A DNA stretch of 64,000 bases from contig JAHECA010000003.1 in the NCBI GenBank assembly GCA_024642005.1, positions 1-64,000 of the forward strand. Reading direction: 5' to 3'. A model generated the notes under the pieces. It saw nothing but the letters and a program-made list of their open reading frames with translations, was not told the origin of the DNA and made no database searches. Origin of the DNA: Robiginitalea sp. (GTDB taxonomy: Bacteria; Bacteroidota; Bacteroidia; Flavobacteriales; Flavobacteriaceae). Positions 39,202 to 48,192 of the stretch are shown piece after piece. Numbering within the stretch: position 1 is the first letter of the stretch; every line of letters starts with the position of its first letter. The position numbers were made by a program, and so were the translations under genes.

Positions 39202-39891
39202 ATGCGACTACTCGGATTAATCGGCGGCACTTCCTGGCATTCCACCATCGCCTATTACCGGCTTATCAACGAAGCCGTCGGCAAAGTTATCGGGGAAGAA
39301 TCCAACCCTGAACTGTTGATCCACAGCATCAACATTGCGCTGATGCGCGGTCAGGACCGGGATAAGATCAGGGCCAAATACCTTGAGGTGGCCCGCGGGC
39401 TGGAAAACGAGGGGGCAAAAGCCCTGGTGATCTGTGCGAACACCCCCCACATGGTGTACGAACACGTACAGCCCCAGATTGGCATCCCCATACTGCATAT
39501 CGCCGATGCCACAGGGCAGGAGGCGGCCCGGCTCGGGCTTAAAAAACTCGGCCTGCTGGGCAACCAGCCCACCATGACCGGCTCATTCATCCCGGGTCCG
39601 CTGCGGGAAAAATACGGTATCGAGACCCTGATTCCCGAAGCGCGCTGGCTGTCGCAGGCGCACGATTATGTTTCCAGGGAACTCACCCAGGGCAAATTCA
39701 CGGCAGAAGCCCGGGAGTTCTTTATCAGGCAGATCGGCATGTTGCAGGAGCGGGGCGCCGACGGGATTATTTTGGGGTGTACCGAACTGCCCCTGCTGAT
39801 CAGGCCCGAAGAGGTCGATATCCCGGCCCTGGCCACTACCGACCTGCATGCCCGGATGGCTGCCGATTTTATTTTGGGCGATGAGACCTGA
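39202..39891 (+). CDS. Aspartate/glutamate racemase family protein
   Basis: LGLIGGTSWHSTIAYYRLINEAV; ALVICANTPHMVYE; GIILGCTELPLLI. Confidence 0.92.
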   Translation: MRLLGLIGGTSWHSTIAYYRLINEAVGKVIGEESNPELLIHSINIALMRGQDRDKIRAKYLEVARGLENEGAKALVICANTPHMVYEHVQPQIGIPILHIADATGQEAARLGLKKLGLLGNQPTMTGSFIPGPLREKYGIETLIPEARWLSQAHDYVSRELTQGKFTAEAREFFIRQIGMLQERGADGIILGCTELPLLIRPEEVDIPALATTDLHARMAADFILGDET

Positions 39892-40399
39892 CCGGATCAG
39901 CCCACGGGCCCTGTTGCTGCTGCTGGGCTTATCTGCCCTGGTTTCGGCCGGCTTCGCCCAATCGCGCGTGCTCGACCCGGAATACGACAAACTACTCAGC
40001 GGGATGCTCTCCCACCACGTGCCGGAAAGCGCGGTGGAAGACCTGCGCAACAAGGAGGACCTGTTGTTTTTGGATGCGCGCGAAGCCCGCGAATACCAGG
40101 TGAGCCATATTCCCGATGCCCTCTGGGTCGGGTACGACGACTTTTCCCTGGCGCGCCTGCAGGGGGTCGACAAAGACCGGCCTGTTGTGGTGTACTGCTC
40201 TGTGGGCTACCGCAGCGAACGGATAACCGAAAAACTGCTCAATGCCGGCTTTACGCAGGTTTCGAACCTGTACGGGGGCATTTTTGAATGGGCCAACCGG
40301 GGCTGCGCCCTGGCCAACGAACAGGGCCCTACCCGGGCTGTTCACCCCTACAGTGAGGAATGGGGCAGGTGGCTTAAAGGCGGGGAGAAAAGGTACTGA
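39881..40399 (+). CDS. Secreted single-domain rhodanese-like sulfurtransferase
   Basis: Signal peptide; FLDAREAREYQVSHIPDALWVGYDDF; VVYCSVGYRSE; start overlaps preceding stop by 11 nt. Confidence 0.88.
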   Translation: MRPDRISPRALLLLLGLSALVSAGFAQSRVLDPEYDKLLSGMLSHHVPESAVEDLRNKEDLLFLDAREAREYQVSHIPDALWVGYDDFSLARLQGVDKDRPVVVYCSVGYRSERITEKLLNAGFTQVSNLYGGIFEWANRGCALANEQGPTRAVHPYSEEWGRWLKGGEKRY

Positions 40400-40414
40400 C
40401 CAAACCCTGGCCGG

Positions 40415-41290
40415 TTATTTTTTCGGCTTGCCGAACCCGTAGAGGTTCTGATGCACAAAATCTTGCGGGAATGACTCGTCGCCGGGGAAGCCCAGCGCTA
40501 TGGTGCCGCTGTCTTCCGGAATGTAGTTGGTCTTGAACAGGTAATCCCACAAACTCAGGCTAATCCCGAAGTTGATGCCATAACTGCCTTTGGGCAGGTG
40601 GTAGGCGTGGTGGTACAGGTGCATGACCGGGTTGTTGAGGACGTATTTGAGCGGGCCCCAGGTGAGTTTCAGGTTGGCGTGGTTCAGGTGCCCGATGGCT
40701 ATGGCTGCGAAATGGACCAGGTAGGCCTGTTCGGGCTCCAACCCGCCCAGGATCATTACCCCGAAGGTTTTCAGGGGCTTGTACAAGACGTTTTCCATCC
40801 AGTGGTAGCGCAGGTGGGCGGCGAACCCCATTTCCTTCACGCTGTGGTGTACCTGGTGGAACCTCCAGAGCACCGGGTATTTGTGCAGCAAGACATGGGT
40901 GAACCACTGCACGAAATCGAGAACGACAAAGAAAGTCAGCAATTGCAGCCACATGGGCCATGCACCGATATCGACAAGGGCCAGGCTCTTCGTGGTCAGG
41001 CCGAATGAGGCGAAGAAAAGCCCAAGGACCTTGTAGAACCCGCTTATCACGATGGCGAAGAGGAAAAAATTGAAGAACATGTAAAAGGCGTCCAGCCAGA
41101 AATCGCGTCGGAAGATCGACTGCTGTTTCCGCCAGGGGAACAGGATTTCCAGCCCCCACACCACAAGCGAAATAACGATTAGCCCCCAGAAATAGTTGGT
41201 GTACCAGGGCACCTCGAAGAGGATCGATTTCCACGTCCAGTTCAGGGTTCCCATAAAGGCATCGCCAAAGGCGTCCAGATATTTTTGCAT
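40415..41290 (-). CDS. Sterol desaturase/fatty acid hydroxylase family protein
   Basis: QWFTHVLLHKYPVLWRFHQVHHSVKEMGFAAHLRYHW His-box pattern. Confidence 0.9.
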   Translation of the reverse strand: MQKYLDAFGDAFMGTLNWTWKSILFEVPWYTNYFWGLIVISLVVWGLEILFPWRKQQSIFRRDFWLDAFYMFFNFFLFAIVISGFYKVLGLFFASFGLTTKSLALVDIGAWPMWLQLLTFFVVLDFVQWFTHVLLHKYPVLWRFHQVHHSVKEMGFAAHLRYHWMENVLYKPLKTFGVMILGGLEPEQAYLVHFAAIAIGHLNHANLKLTWGPLKYVLNNPVMHLYHHAYHLPKGSYGINFGISLSLWDYLFKTNYIPEDSGTIALGFPGDESFPQDFVHQNLYGFGKPKK

Positions 41291-41356
41291 CGCGTTTAAA
41301 GTTGTGCAGGCCTTTTCCGCCCCAGGGGGTATTCCAGCCCCCTTGCAGCGCGGTGG

Positions 41357-41809
41357 TCAGGGCTGCAGTTCATACCATTCAATGTCTGTCAGGTTCTGTC
41401 GTCTCCCCTTTTTCTCAGGGGCGTAATGTGCGGCCAGGTAATCGAGGATAATCGCCTCGTTCGCTCCCAGGTCCCACAGGTTCTGTGTTTGCTGCATCCA
41501 GCGGATGGTCTGTTCCCAGCCCTCCCGCGTCATCCGGTTCTGCGTTACCAGTTTGGCCGAATGGCAGGCCGTGCAGTTTGTGACCACGGCCATGAGCCCC
41601 TCCCCGTCTGCAAAGCCCGTGCGCAGGTGTATGCCGTTCTCGACCTGGTCGAAACCCGGTTCATCCCCCGGGGCCTCTGCAACAGCTGCCTCGCCTCCCG
41701 GCAAAAGGTAGAGCCACACCAGCAGCAGGCCCCCCAGCAACACGACCACGATACCCTGCCAGCCCCTGAAAAGGGATTGCCCGGCCCTGGATTTGGTACG
41801 GTTGCCCAT
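41357..41809 (-). CDS. sorB: Membrane-anchored monoheme cytochrome c, SorB-like
   Basis: TM anchor; VVTNCTACHSAKLVTQNRMTREGWEQTIRWMQ; ATG overlaps the sorA stop (TGATG). Confidence 0.8.
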   Translation of the reverse strand: MGNRTKSRAGQSLFRGWQGIVVVLLGGLLLVWLYLLPGGEAAVAEAPGDEPGFDQVENGIHLRTGFADGEGLMAVVTNCTACHSAKLVTQNRMTREGWEQTIRWMQQTQNLWDLGANEAIILDYLAAHYAPEKKGRRQNLTDIEWYELQP

Positions 41810-43029
41810 CAGACGACTTTTAAGGCGATTCGATGGCAGGCGTTGTTCAGGTACCCTTTCGGGTTCCAGCCAGGCAGTACCATGGGCTGGGCTGTACCAC
41901 TGCTGTCTGTGGCGCGGGCCCAAAGTTCGTAATACCCTTTTTTCGGGAAGCGCACGCTGCCCGAGAAGTGCTGCCAGGCCAGCCGGTTTGCAGGCGCCTG
42001 CAGGCTGCAGGAATGCCAGGTGCTGCCGAAATCGATGGAATAGGCTACCCGTGAAACGGCCAGTTCCCCGGCCCAGGCGTGTCCGCGAAAGGTAAGGGGC
42101 TGCCCAAGGGGGAGAACAGCCCCGGTGCGGGGGGCTGAAAGCAGCGATTTCACCGGCATCGACTCGATGATGCACATTTGCTCGTCGGCCACTTCGGCCC
42201 CTGGTGCCACGGGTTCGCAGGGCACCCGGTATGAACTGCCGGTCATTTTTTCCCCGTCGTGCACCTTGTTGCGAACGCTGAGGCGGGTAAGCCATTTTCC
42301 GGAAACCGAAGCCGGCCACCCACCGGCCACCAACCGCAGGGGGTACCCGTGTGCCAGGGGGATGTCTTCACCATTCATCTGGTAGGCCACCAGGGTTTCG
42401 TCCTGCAGGGCTTTGGCCAGGGGGATGCCCCTGGAGATCGGCTCCTTGCCCGGATCGCCACTCAGGTGGGTGTCGGCGGCGTGATAACCGATATAGACCG
42501 CCTCTGGGGTAATACCCACGTCGTCGAGCAAGTCGCGCAGCCGTACCCCGGTCCACCGGGCGCACGACACGGCCCCAACCGTCCACTGGTTGCCCGAAGC
42601 CGGCGGGTCAAATTCCGCGCGGCCGTTGCCCCCGCATTCCAGGGTTAGCTCATAGGAGTGCCTGGGGAAACGGGACTTGAGCTCTTGCAGCGTATACGAT
42701 TTCGGCCGGGTTACCGACTCTCCGTCAAAGGAAAGCGACCATGTTGCCGGATCTGCCTTTACCGGGATGTTCCCATTGTTCCTGACGAACATAAACCGGT
42801 TGGGGGTTACCGCATCGTCGAGCATATGGGCTTTTGCCTCGATATTCAGGGGCTTGTCGTTCAGCAGGGTCATATCCGGGTCTTTCCCGAACCTCCTGAA
42901 CAAATCCGGGTCTTGCAGCCCGAGCAGGGTCAGGCCTTCCGGCAAGTTATGGCCGAAAACCACCTCGGCCCCCAACAGGGTTCCCAGGCTTGCCAACCCG
43001 GCCCGGGAAACGAATTTTCTTCTTTGCAT
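41809..43029 (-). CDS. sorA: Molybdopterin sulfite dehydrogenase, SorA-like
   Basis: Tat signal MQRRKFVSRAGLASLG; LTLECGGNGRAEF; AVSCARWTGVRLRDLLDDVG; C-terminal Mo-co dimerisation domain. Confidence 0.88.
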   Translation of the reverse strand: MQRRKFVSRAGLASLGTLLGAEVVFGHNLPEGLTLLGLQDPDLFRRFGKDPDMTLLNDKPLNIEAKAHMLDDAVTPNRFMFVRNNGNIPVKADPATWSLSFDGESVTRPKSYTLQELKSRFPRHSYELTLECGGNGRAEFDPPASGNQWTVGAVSCARWTGVRLRDLLDDVGITPEAVYIGYHAADTHLSGDPGKEPISRGIPLAKALQDETLVAYQMNGEDIPLAHGYPLRLVAGGWPASVSGKWLTRLSVRNKVHDGEKMTGSSYRVPCEPVAPGAEVADEQMCIIESMPVKSLLSAPRTGAVLPLGQPLTFRGHAWAGELAVSRVAYSIDFGSTWHSCSLQAPANRLAWQHFSGSVRFPKKGYYELWARATDSSGTAQPMVLPGWNPKGYLNNACHRIALKVV

Positions 43030-43049
43030 AAAGGCTTTTGATAAGTCTT

Positions 43050-43094
43050 TAAACCTACGCCAATTTCGCAGGACGCTCTGTAATGCAAGTTACA
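43050..43094 (-). promoter_or_regulatory. Crp/Fnr-type promoter F (minus): box TGTAACTTGCATTACA (43079-43094), -7 TAGGTTTA (43050-43057)
   Basis: Inverted repeat, 7/8 TAnnTTTG, 21-nt gap, 20 nt before sorA ATG. Confidence 0.8.
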
Positions 43095-43154
43095 AAGTTA
43101 TCGGCTGGCAAAAAATGCATAAATTAGGTTGAATCGGGCATTTTCCGGCATGAT

Positions 43155-43199
43155 TGTAACCCATGTTACAGAGCCGACAGCCCCTCCTGCGTACCTTTA
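43155..43199 (+). promoter_or_regulatory. Crp/Fnr-type promoter E: box TGTAACCCATGTTACA (43155-43170), -7 TACCTTTA (43192-43199)
   Basis: Perfect 6-N4-6 inverted repeat, 7/8 TAnnTTTG, 21-nt gap, 22 nt before ATG 43222. Confidence 0.88.
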
Positions 43200-43221
43200 T
43201 GGCTCACTAATTTACCAAGCG

Positions 43222-44469
43222 ATGGACACACATTACGAGATTTTAATCATCGGTGGAGGAACCGGAGGAATCATGACCGCTGCCACTATCCTGAACCAGA
43301 ACAAGCAGGCCAAGGTGGGCATCATCGAACCTTCCGAATCGCATTACTACCAACCGGCCTGGACCCTGGTGGGGGCAGGCACCTTCAACTTCGACAAAAC
43401 CATACGGCCCATGAGTTCGGTTATGCCGAAAGGGGCACAATGGATCAAAGACGAGGCCACGGGCTTCGACCCTGAGAATAACGCGGTAACCACCAAAAGC
43501 AGCGGGAAGCTGACTTACGATTTCCTGGTGGTATCACCGGGCCTTGCCTACGACAACAGCCTGGTTCCCGGCCTGGGGGAGGCTATGGACAAGGGTGTGG
43601 TCTGCAGCAACTACACCGACCCGAAACACACCTGGGACGTGCTGCGGAACTTCAAGGGGGGAACAGCGCTTTTCACCCAACCCACCACTCCCATCAAATG
43701 CGGGGGCGCCCCTCAGAAAATCATGTACCTGGCCGAAAGCTATTTTCGCAGGTCGGGGGTGCGCGCCCAGACCAACGTGGTATTCGCCACAAACGGCACC
43801 GTTATTTTTGGGGTGCCCGAGATCAAGAAAACGCTTATGGAAGTCGTAGATCGCAAAGACATCAACCTGCGCTTTGGCTATAACCTGGTGAAGGTAGACG
43901 GTCCCAACCGCATCGCCTGGTACAAATTCGCCGACCATGTGGGGGAATACAACCACAAAGACGTCAAAACCGAGAAAGACGGCGATCTCACCGGCATCCA
44001 CTACGACATGATGCATACCGCACCGCCTTCTCTGGCGCCGGCCTTCATCAGGAACTCGCCCCTGGTAAACGAGGCCAAATGGCTCGACGTAAACATTCAC
44101 ACCCTGCAGCACAACCGCTACCCGAACATTTTCGGGATTGGCGATGTGGCGGCCCTGCCAACGGCCAAAACCGGGGCAGCCATCCGCAAGCAGGTGCCTG
44201 TGGTGCTCAACAATATTGACCGCCTCAAAAAGGAAAACAAACTGGGCAGCAAAACGTACAACGGCTATTCATCATGTCCCCTGGTAACCGATTACGGCAA
44301 AATGGTATTGGCCGAATTTGATTACGACAACCATTTTACGCCCGACCCCAAACTCAAGCAGATGCTTATTACAGACTCTTCCAAGGAGTCATGGAGGTTA
44401 TGGATGCTCAAAAAGTACGGCCTTCCTTATCTTTACTGGAACAAAATGCTCAAAGGCAAGGAGGTCTGA
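43222..44469 (+). CDS. sqr: Type-II sulfide:quinone oxidoreductase
   Basis: YEILIIGGGTGGIMTAATIL; YQPAWTLVGAG; TPIKCGGAPQKIMYLAE; YSSCPLVTDYGKMVLAEFDYD. Confidence 0.88.
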   Translation: MDTHYEILIIGGGTGGIMTAATILNQNKQAKVGIIEPSESHYYQPAWTLVGAGTFNFDKTIRPMSSVMPKGAQWIKDEATGFDPENNAVTTKSSGKLTYDFLVVSPGLAYDNSLVPGLGEAMDKGVVCSNYTDPKHTWDVLRNFKGGTALFTQPTTPIKCGGAPQKIMYLAESYFRRSGVRAQTNVVFATNGTVIFGVPEIKKTLMEVVDRKDINLRFGYNLVKVDGPNRIAWYKFADHVGEYNHKDVKTEKDGDLTGIHYDMMHTAPPSLAPAFIRNSPLVNEAKWLDVNIHTLQHNRYPNIFGIGDVAALPTAKTGAAIRKQVPVVLNNIDRLKKENKLGSKTYNGYSSCPLVTDYGKMVLAEFDYDNHFTPDPKLKQMLITDSSKESWRLWMLKKYGLPYLYWNKMLKGKEV

Positions 44470-44521
44470 CCCCTCCGGCTTTGTAGTGAAAACCGAATAT
44501 TGACATCTTATAACAGCTGAT

Positions 44522-45079
44522 ATGGATTGGATTATGGAACCCTGGCCCTGGTATGTTTCCGGGGCAGCAATCTCACTTACCATGCTTTTGCTTTTGCTGG
44601 TCGGCAGGAATTTCGGCATGTCTTCGAACCTCAGGACTTTCTGCACTATTTGCGGGGCCGGGAGGCATAACGAATTCTTCCGAATTGACTGGAAGGAGCA
44701 GCGCTGGAACCTCATGGTGGTGCTCGGCGCCATCCTTGGCGGTTATCTCGCGGCCAATTTCCTCACGGCAGACCCGGCCGTGGCCATAAACCCCAATACG
44801 GTCGCCGAATTGGAAACCCTGGGCTTCGCAAGCGCCGGAAGTGCCTATCTTCCGGATGAGTTGTATTCCTTAAAGGCCCTGTCAGACCCGAAGAGCGTGG
44901 CCTTGCTCGCCCTGGGCGGCTTTCTGGTGGGCTTTGGGGCCCGGTATGCAGGCGGGTGTACTTCCGGCCATGCCATCAGCGGCCTGAGCGAGCTTCAGTG
45001 GCCCTCCCTGCTCGCGGTTATCGGCTTTTTTGCCGGCGGATTGGTGATGATCTATTTTCTATTCCCTTTAATCTTTTAA
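44522..45079 (+). CDS. YeeE/YedE family sulfur transporter, first half
   Basis: GFGARYAGGCTSGHAISGLSELQWPSLLAVIGFFAGGL. Confidence 0.9.
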   Translation: MDWIMEPWPWYVSGAAISLTMLLLLLVGRNFGMSSNLRTFCTICGAGRHNEFFRIDWKEQRWNLMVVLGAILGGYLAANFLTADPAVAINPNTVAELETLGFASAGSAYLPDELYSLKALSDPKSVALLALGGFLVGFGARYAGGCTSGHAISGLSELQWPSLLAVIGFFAGGLVMIYFLFPLIF

Positions 45080-45082
45080 GTC

Positions 45083-45496
45083 ATGAGAACGCTTAGTTAT
45101 CTGTTAATCGGGATATTTTTCGGCATCACCCTGTTCAAATCCGAGGCAGCCAGTTGGTTCCGGATCTATGAAATGTTTGCCTTCGACGCCTTCCACATGT
45201 ATGGGATCATCGGCACGGCCGTGACCCTGGGCATTCTGATGGTACAGGCCATCAAACGATTCAAGCTTAAGTCCTTTTACGGCGAACCCATTGTATTCTG
45301 CCAAAAGGAAAAGAGCGTTTCCCGCTATCTTTTCGGCGGGTTCCTGTTTGGATTGGGCTGGGCCCTGGCCGGAGCCTGTCCGGGCCCCATGTTTACCCTG
45401 GTCGGAGCCGGGTATATTCCCGTTCTGGTTGTCCTTGCGGCAGCCATACTGGGCACCTATGCCTACGGACTGCTTCGGGAGAAGCTTCCGCACTGA
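45083..45496 (+). CDS. YeeE/YedE family sulfur transporter, second half (DUF6691-like)
   Basis: YLFGGFLFGLGWALAGACPGPMFTLVGAG. Confidence 0.9.
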   Translation: MRTLSYLLIGIFFGITLFKSEAASWFRIYEMFAFDAFHMYGIIGTAVTLGILMVQAIKRFKLKSFYGEPIVFCQKEKSVSRYLFGGFLFGLGWALAGACPGPMFTLVGAGYIPVLVVLAAAILGTYAYGLLREKLPH

Positions 45497-45578
45497 GTCT
45501 TTAGCCGGTTAGCCAGGGCGGCGGGTCGGATCACTTTTCCTATCTTAGGACTGGGAACATCCCTTAAGTCCAGCCGAT

Positions 45579-46379
45579 ATGAATAAGACCTTCGTCATTG
45601 CCCTCCTGTTGCTGTTTTGCCTGCCTGGAGGATTGAATGCACAGCAAAATTCCGAATACGAAAAACGCGTTTTTACCGCCGGCAGCGACACCCTGCCGTA
45701 CCGCCTGCTAATGCCCGACGGCTTTGACGCCTCGCGCAAGTACCCGCTTGTCCTTTTTTTGCACGGAGCCGGGGAGCGCGGTTCAGATAACGAAAAACAG
45801 CTCACCCACGGCAGCGCGCTTTTCACTGAGCCGCTCAACCGGGGGGCTTTCCCGGGGGTCATACTCATGCCGCAATGCCCTGCAGAATCGTATTGGGCCC
45901 AGGTGAAAATAGACCGCAGCAACTATCCGATTGGGTTGGAATTCCAGTATGATAATGGACCGACCAGGCCCCTGCAATTGGTTATGGAGTTGGTAAGCCA
46001 ATACCTGGATTTGTCCTATATAGATGCCGATCGGGTATACGTGATGGGGCTCTCCATGGGAGGGATGGGCACCTTTGAAATTCTATACCGCATGCCTGGC
46101 GTTTTTGCCGCAGCCATCCCGATCTGTGGGGCCGGAGTTCCCGAATCGGTCTCTGCCTATGCAGCTCAGACCCCGCTCTGGATCTTTCACGGGGCGCTGG
46201 ACCAGGTCGTGGCACCGGGCCAGTCGGTCGAAATGGTCGATGCCCTGCTCAGAAAAGGGGCCAGGCCTGCGTTTACGCTCTACGACAACTACAACCACAA
46301 CAGCTGGGACGGCGCCTTCACAGAACCACGGTTGTTGCGCTGGCTCTTTTCGCACCGGAAAACGACGCCCGGGCCATGA
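45579..46379 (+). CDS. Secreted prolyl-oligopeptidase/carboxylesterase-like alpha/beta hydrolase
   Basis: LVLFLHGAGERGSDNEKQL; VYVMGLSMGGMGTFEI; IFHGALDQVV. Confidence 0.9.
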   Translation: MNKTFVIALLLLFCLPGGLNAQQNSEYEKRVFTAGSDTLPYRLLMPDGFDASRKYPLVLFLHGAGERGSDNEKQLTHGSALFTEPLNRGAFPGVILMPQCPAESYWAQVKIDRSNYPIGLEFQYDNGPTRPLQLVMELVSQYLDLSYIDADRVYVMGLSMGGMGTFEILYRMPGVFAAAIPICGAGVPESVSAYAAQTPLWIFHGALDQVVAPGQSVEMVDALLRKGARPAFTLYDNYNHNSWDGAFTEPRLLRWLFSHRKTTPGP

Positions 46380-48151
46380 AGGGAGCAGGTGCCAGAGGCA
46401 GGGTTTTGATGGTCTGGGCAATGCTGTTCTGCGGTGCGCTTGCGCTTCAGGCGCAACCGCAAACCTACTGCAACCCCATAAATATCGATTACGGCTATAC
46501 GCCCATCCCCAATTTTGCCACCCAGGGCAGGCACCGGGCCACAGCCGACCCGGTAATCGTGAACTACCGCGGCAAATACTTCCTGTTTTCCACGAACCAA
46601 TGGGGCTACTGGTGGAGTGAAGACATGGCGCACTGGAACTTCGTCTCCAGGAAGTTCCTGCTGCCGCGCAACCAGGTGTACGACGAGCTCTGTGCCCCGG
46701 CAGCCTTCGTGATGAAAGACACCCTGTACCTGATTGGCTCCACACACGGGCCGGCCTTCTCGATGTGGAAGAGCGCCAACCCCACCACAGACGACTGGCA
46801 GGTTGCCGTCGATTCCCTGAAAGTAGGGGCCTGGGACCCTGGCTTCCTCTATGACGAAGACCTGGACAAACTCTTCCTGTACTGGGGCTCCAGCAATGTG
46901 TATCCCATTCTCGGCACGGAGATCAATACCCGAACGCTGCAGTCGGAGGGCTTTGTAAAGCCCCTGATCAGCCTGCAGCCCGAAGACCATGGATGGGAAC
47001 GGTTTGGCGAATACAACGACAACACTTTTTTGCAGCCTTTTATGGAAGGGGCCTGGGTCACCAAATACAACGGCAGGTATTACCTGCAGTACGGGGCCCC
47101 GGCCACGGAATTCAGCGGCTATGCAGACGGGGTGTACGTGAGCGACTCGCCCCTCGAAGGGTTTGCCTATCAGCGACACAACCCTTTTGCCTACAAACCC
47201 GGGGGCTTTGCCAGGGGAGCCGGCCACGGGGCTACCTACCAGGACAATTTCGGGAACTGGTGGCATGTGTCTACCGTGGTGCTGGGGGTAAAAAACAATT
47301 TCGAACGGCGGATCGGCATCTGGCCGGCCGGCTTTGACGCAGACGACGTGCTCTACTGCAATACGGCTTACGGAGACTACCCTACCTACCTCCCCCGGGC
47401 AGGGGCCGATCACCGCCAGGGCCTGTTTACGGGCTGGATGCTGCTGAATTACAACAAACCCGTGCAGGTTTCCTCCACCCTGGGGGGCTTTCAGCCCAAC
47501 GCTGCCGTAGATGAAGACCTCAAGACCTACTGGTCGGCCCAAACGGGGGAGGCCGGCGAATGGTTCCAGACCGACCTGGGGGAAGTTTCCGAGATTCGGG
47601 CGATACAGGTAAATTATGCCGATCAGGATGCCGAATTTCTGGGGAAAAGCCAGGGAGTGTACCATCAGTACCGGATTTATGCTTCCGACAACGGGAAAAG
47701 CTGGAGGCTGCTGGTCGACAAAAGCAAGAACCGCACCGACGTACCCCACGATTATGTGGAGCTGGAGCGCCCGGCCCGGGCCCGCTTCCTCAAAATGGAA
47801 AACAGGCAGATGCCCACCGGGAAATTTGCCCTCAGCGGCTTTCGTGTGTTCGGGACGGGCAGCGGGAAGGCTCCGGAGGCAGTAGAAGATTTTATCGTGC
47901 TGCGGGCACCGCGCAACACCCATGGGGAGCGGCGCAGCGCCTGGCTCAAATGGCAGCAGAACACACTGGCAGACGGCTACGTCGTTTATTTCGGCAAGTC
48001 GGAAGACAAGCTGTACGGCAGCATCATGGTCTACGGAAAAAACGATTATTTCTTTACGGGCATGGATCGGCCCGACACCTATTATTTCCGGATTGAGGCC
48101 TTTAACAACAACGGAATCTCGCCCATGTCTGCTGCGGTCGTTTCAGACTAG
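46376..48151 (+). CDS. GH43-like family protein with discoidin (F5/8 C) and Fn3-like domains
   Basis: TADPVIVNYRGKYFLFSTNQWGYWWSEDMAHWNF; WFQTDLGEVSEIRAIQVNYAD; ATGA overlap with previous gene. Confidence 0.82.
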   Translation: MKGAGARGRVLMVWAMLFCGALALQAQPQTYCNPINIDYGYTPIPNFATQGRHRATADPVIVNYRGKYFLFSTNQWGYWWSEDMAHWNFVSRKFLLPRNQVYDELCAPAAFVMKDTLYLIGSTHGPAFSMWKSANPTTDDWQVAVDSLKVGAWDPGFLYDEDLDKLFLYWGSSNVYPILGTEINTRTLQSEGFVKPLISLQPEDHGWERFGEYNDNTFLQPFMEGAWVTKYNGRYYLQYGAPATEFSGYADGVYVSDSPLEGFAYQRHNPFAYKPGGFARGAGHGATYQDNFGNWWHVSTVVLGVKNNFERRIGIWPAGFDADDVLYCNTAYGDYPTYLPRAGADHRQGLFTGWMLLNYNKPVQVSSTLGGFQPNAAVDEDLKTYWSAQTGEAGEWFQTDLGEVSEIRAIQVNYADQDAEFLGKSQGVYHQYRIYASDNGKSWRLLVDKSKNRTDVPHDYVELERPARARFLKMENRQMPTGKFALSGFRVFGTGSGKAPEAVEDFIVLRAPRNTHGERRSAWLKWQQNTLADGYVVYFGKSEDKLYGSIMVYGKNDYFFTGMDRPDTYYFRIEAFNNNGISPMSAAVVSD

Positions 48152-48192
48152 ACCCGGCGGCGGGCAGGCCCTACACAAAACCTTCAGCACCT

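Noticed and set aside
46289-47923. 544-aa minus-strand ORF opposite the GH43-like gene
   Set aside because: Shadow ORF; the overlapping plus-strand protein has GH43-like and discoidin motifs
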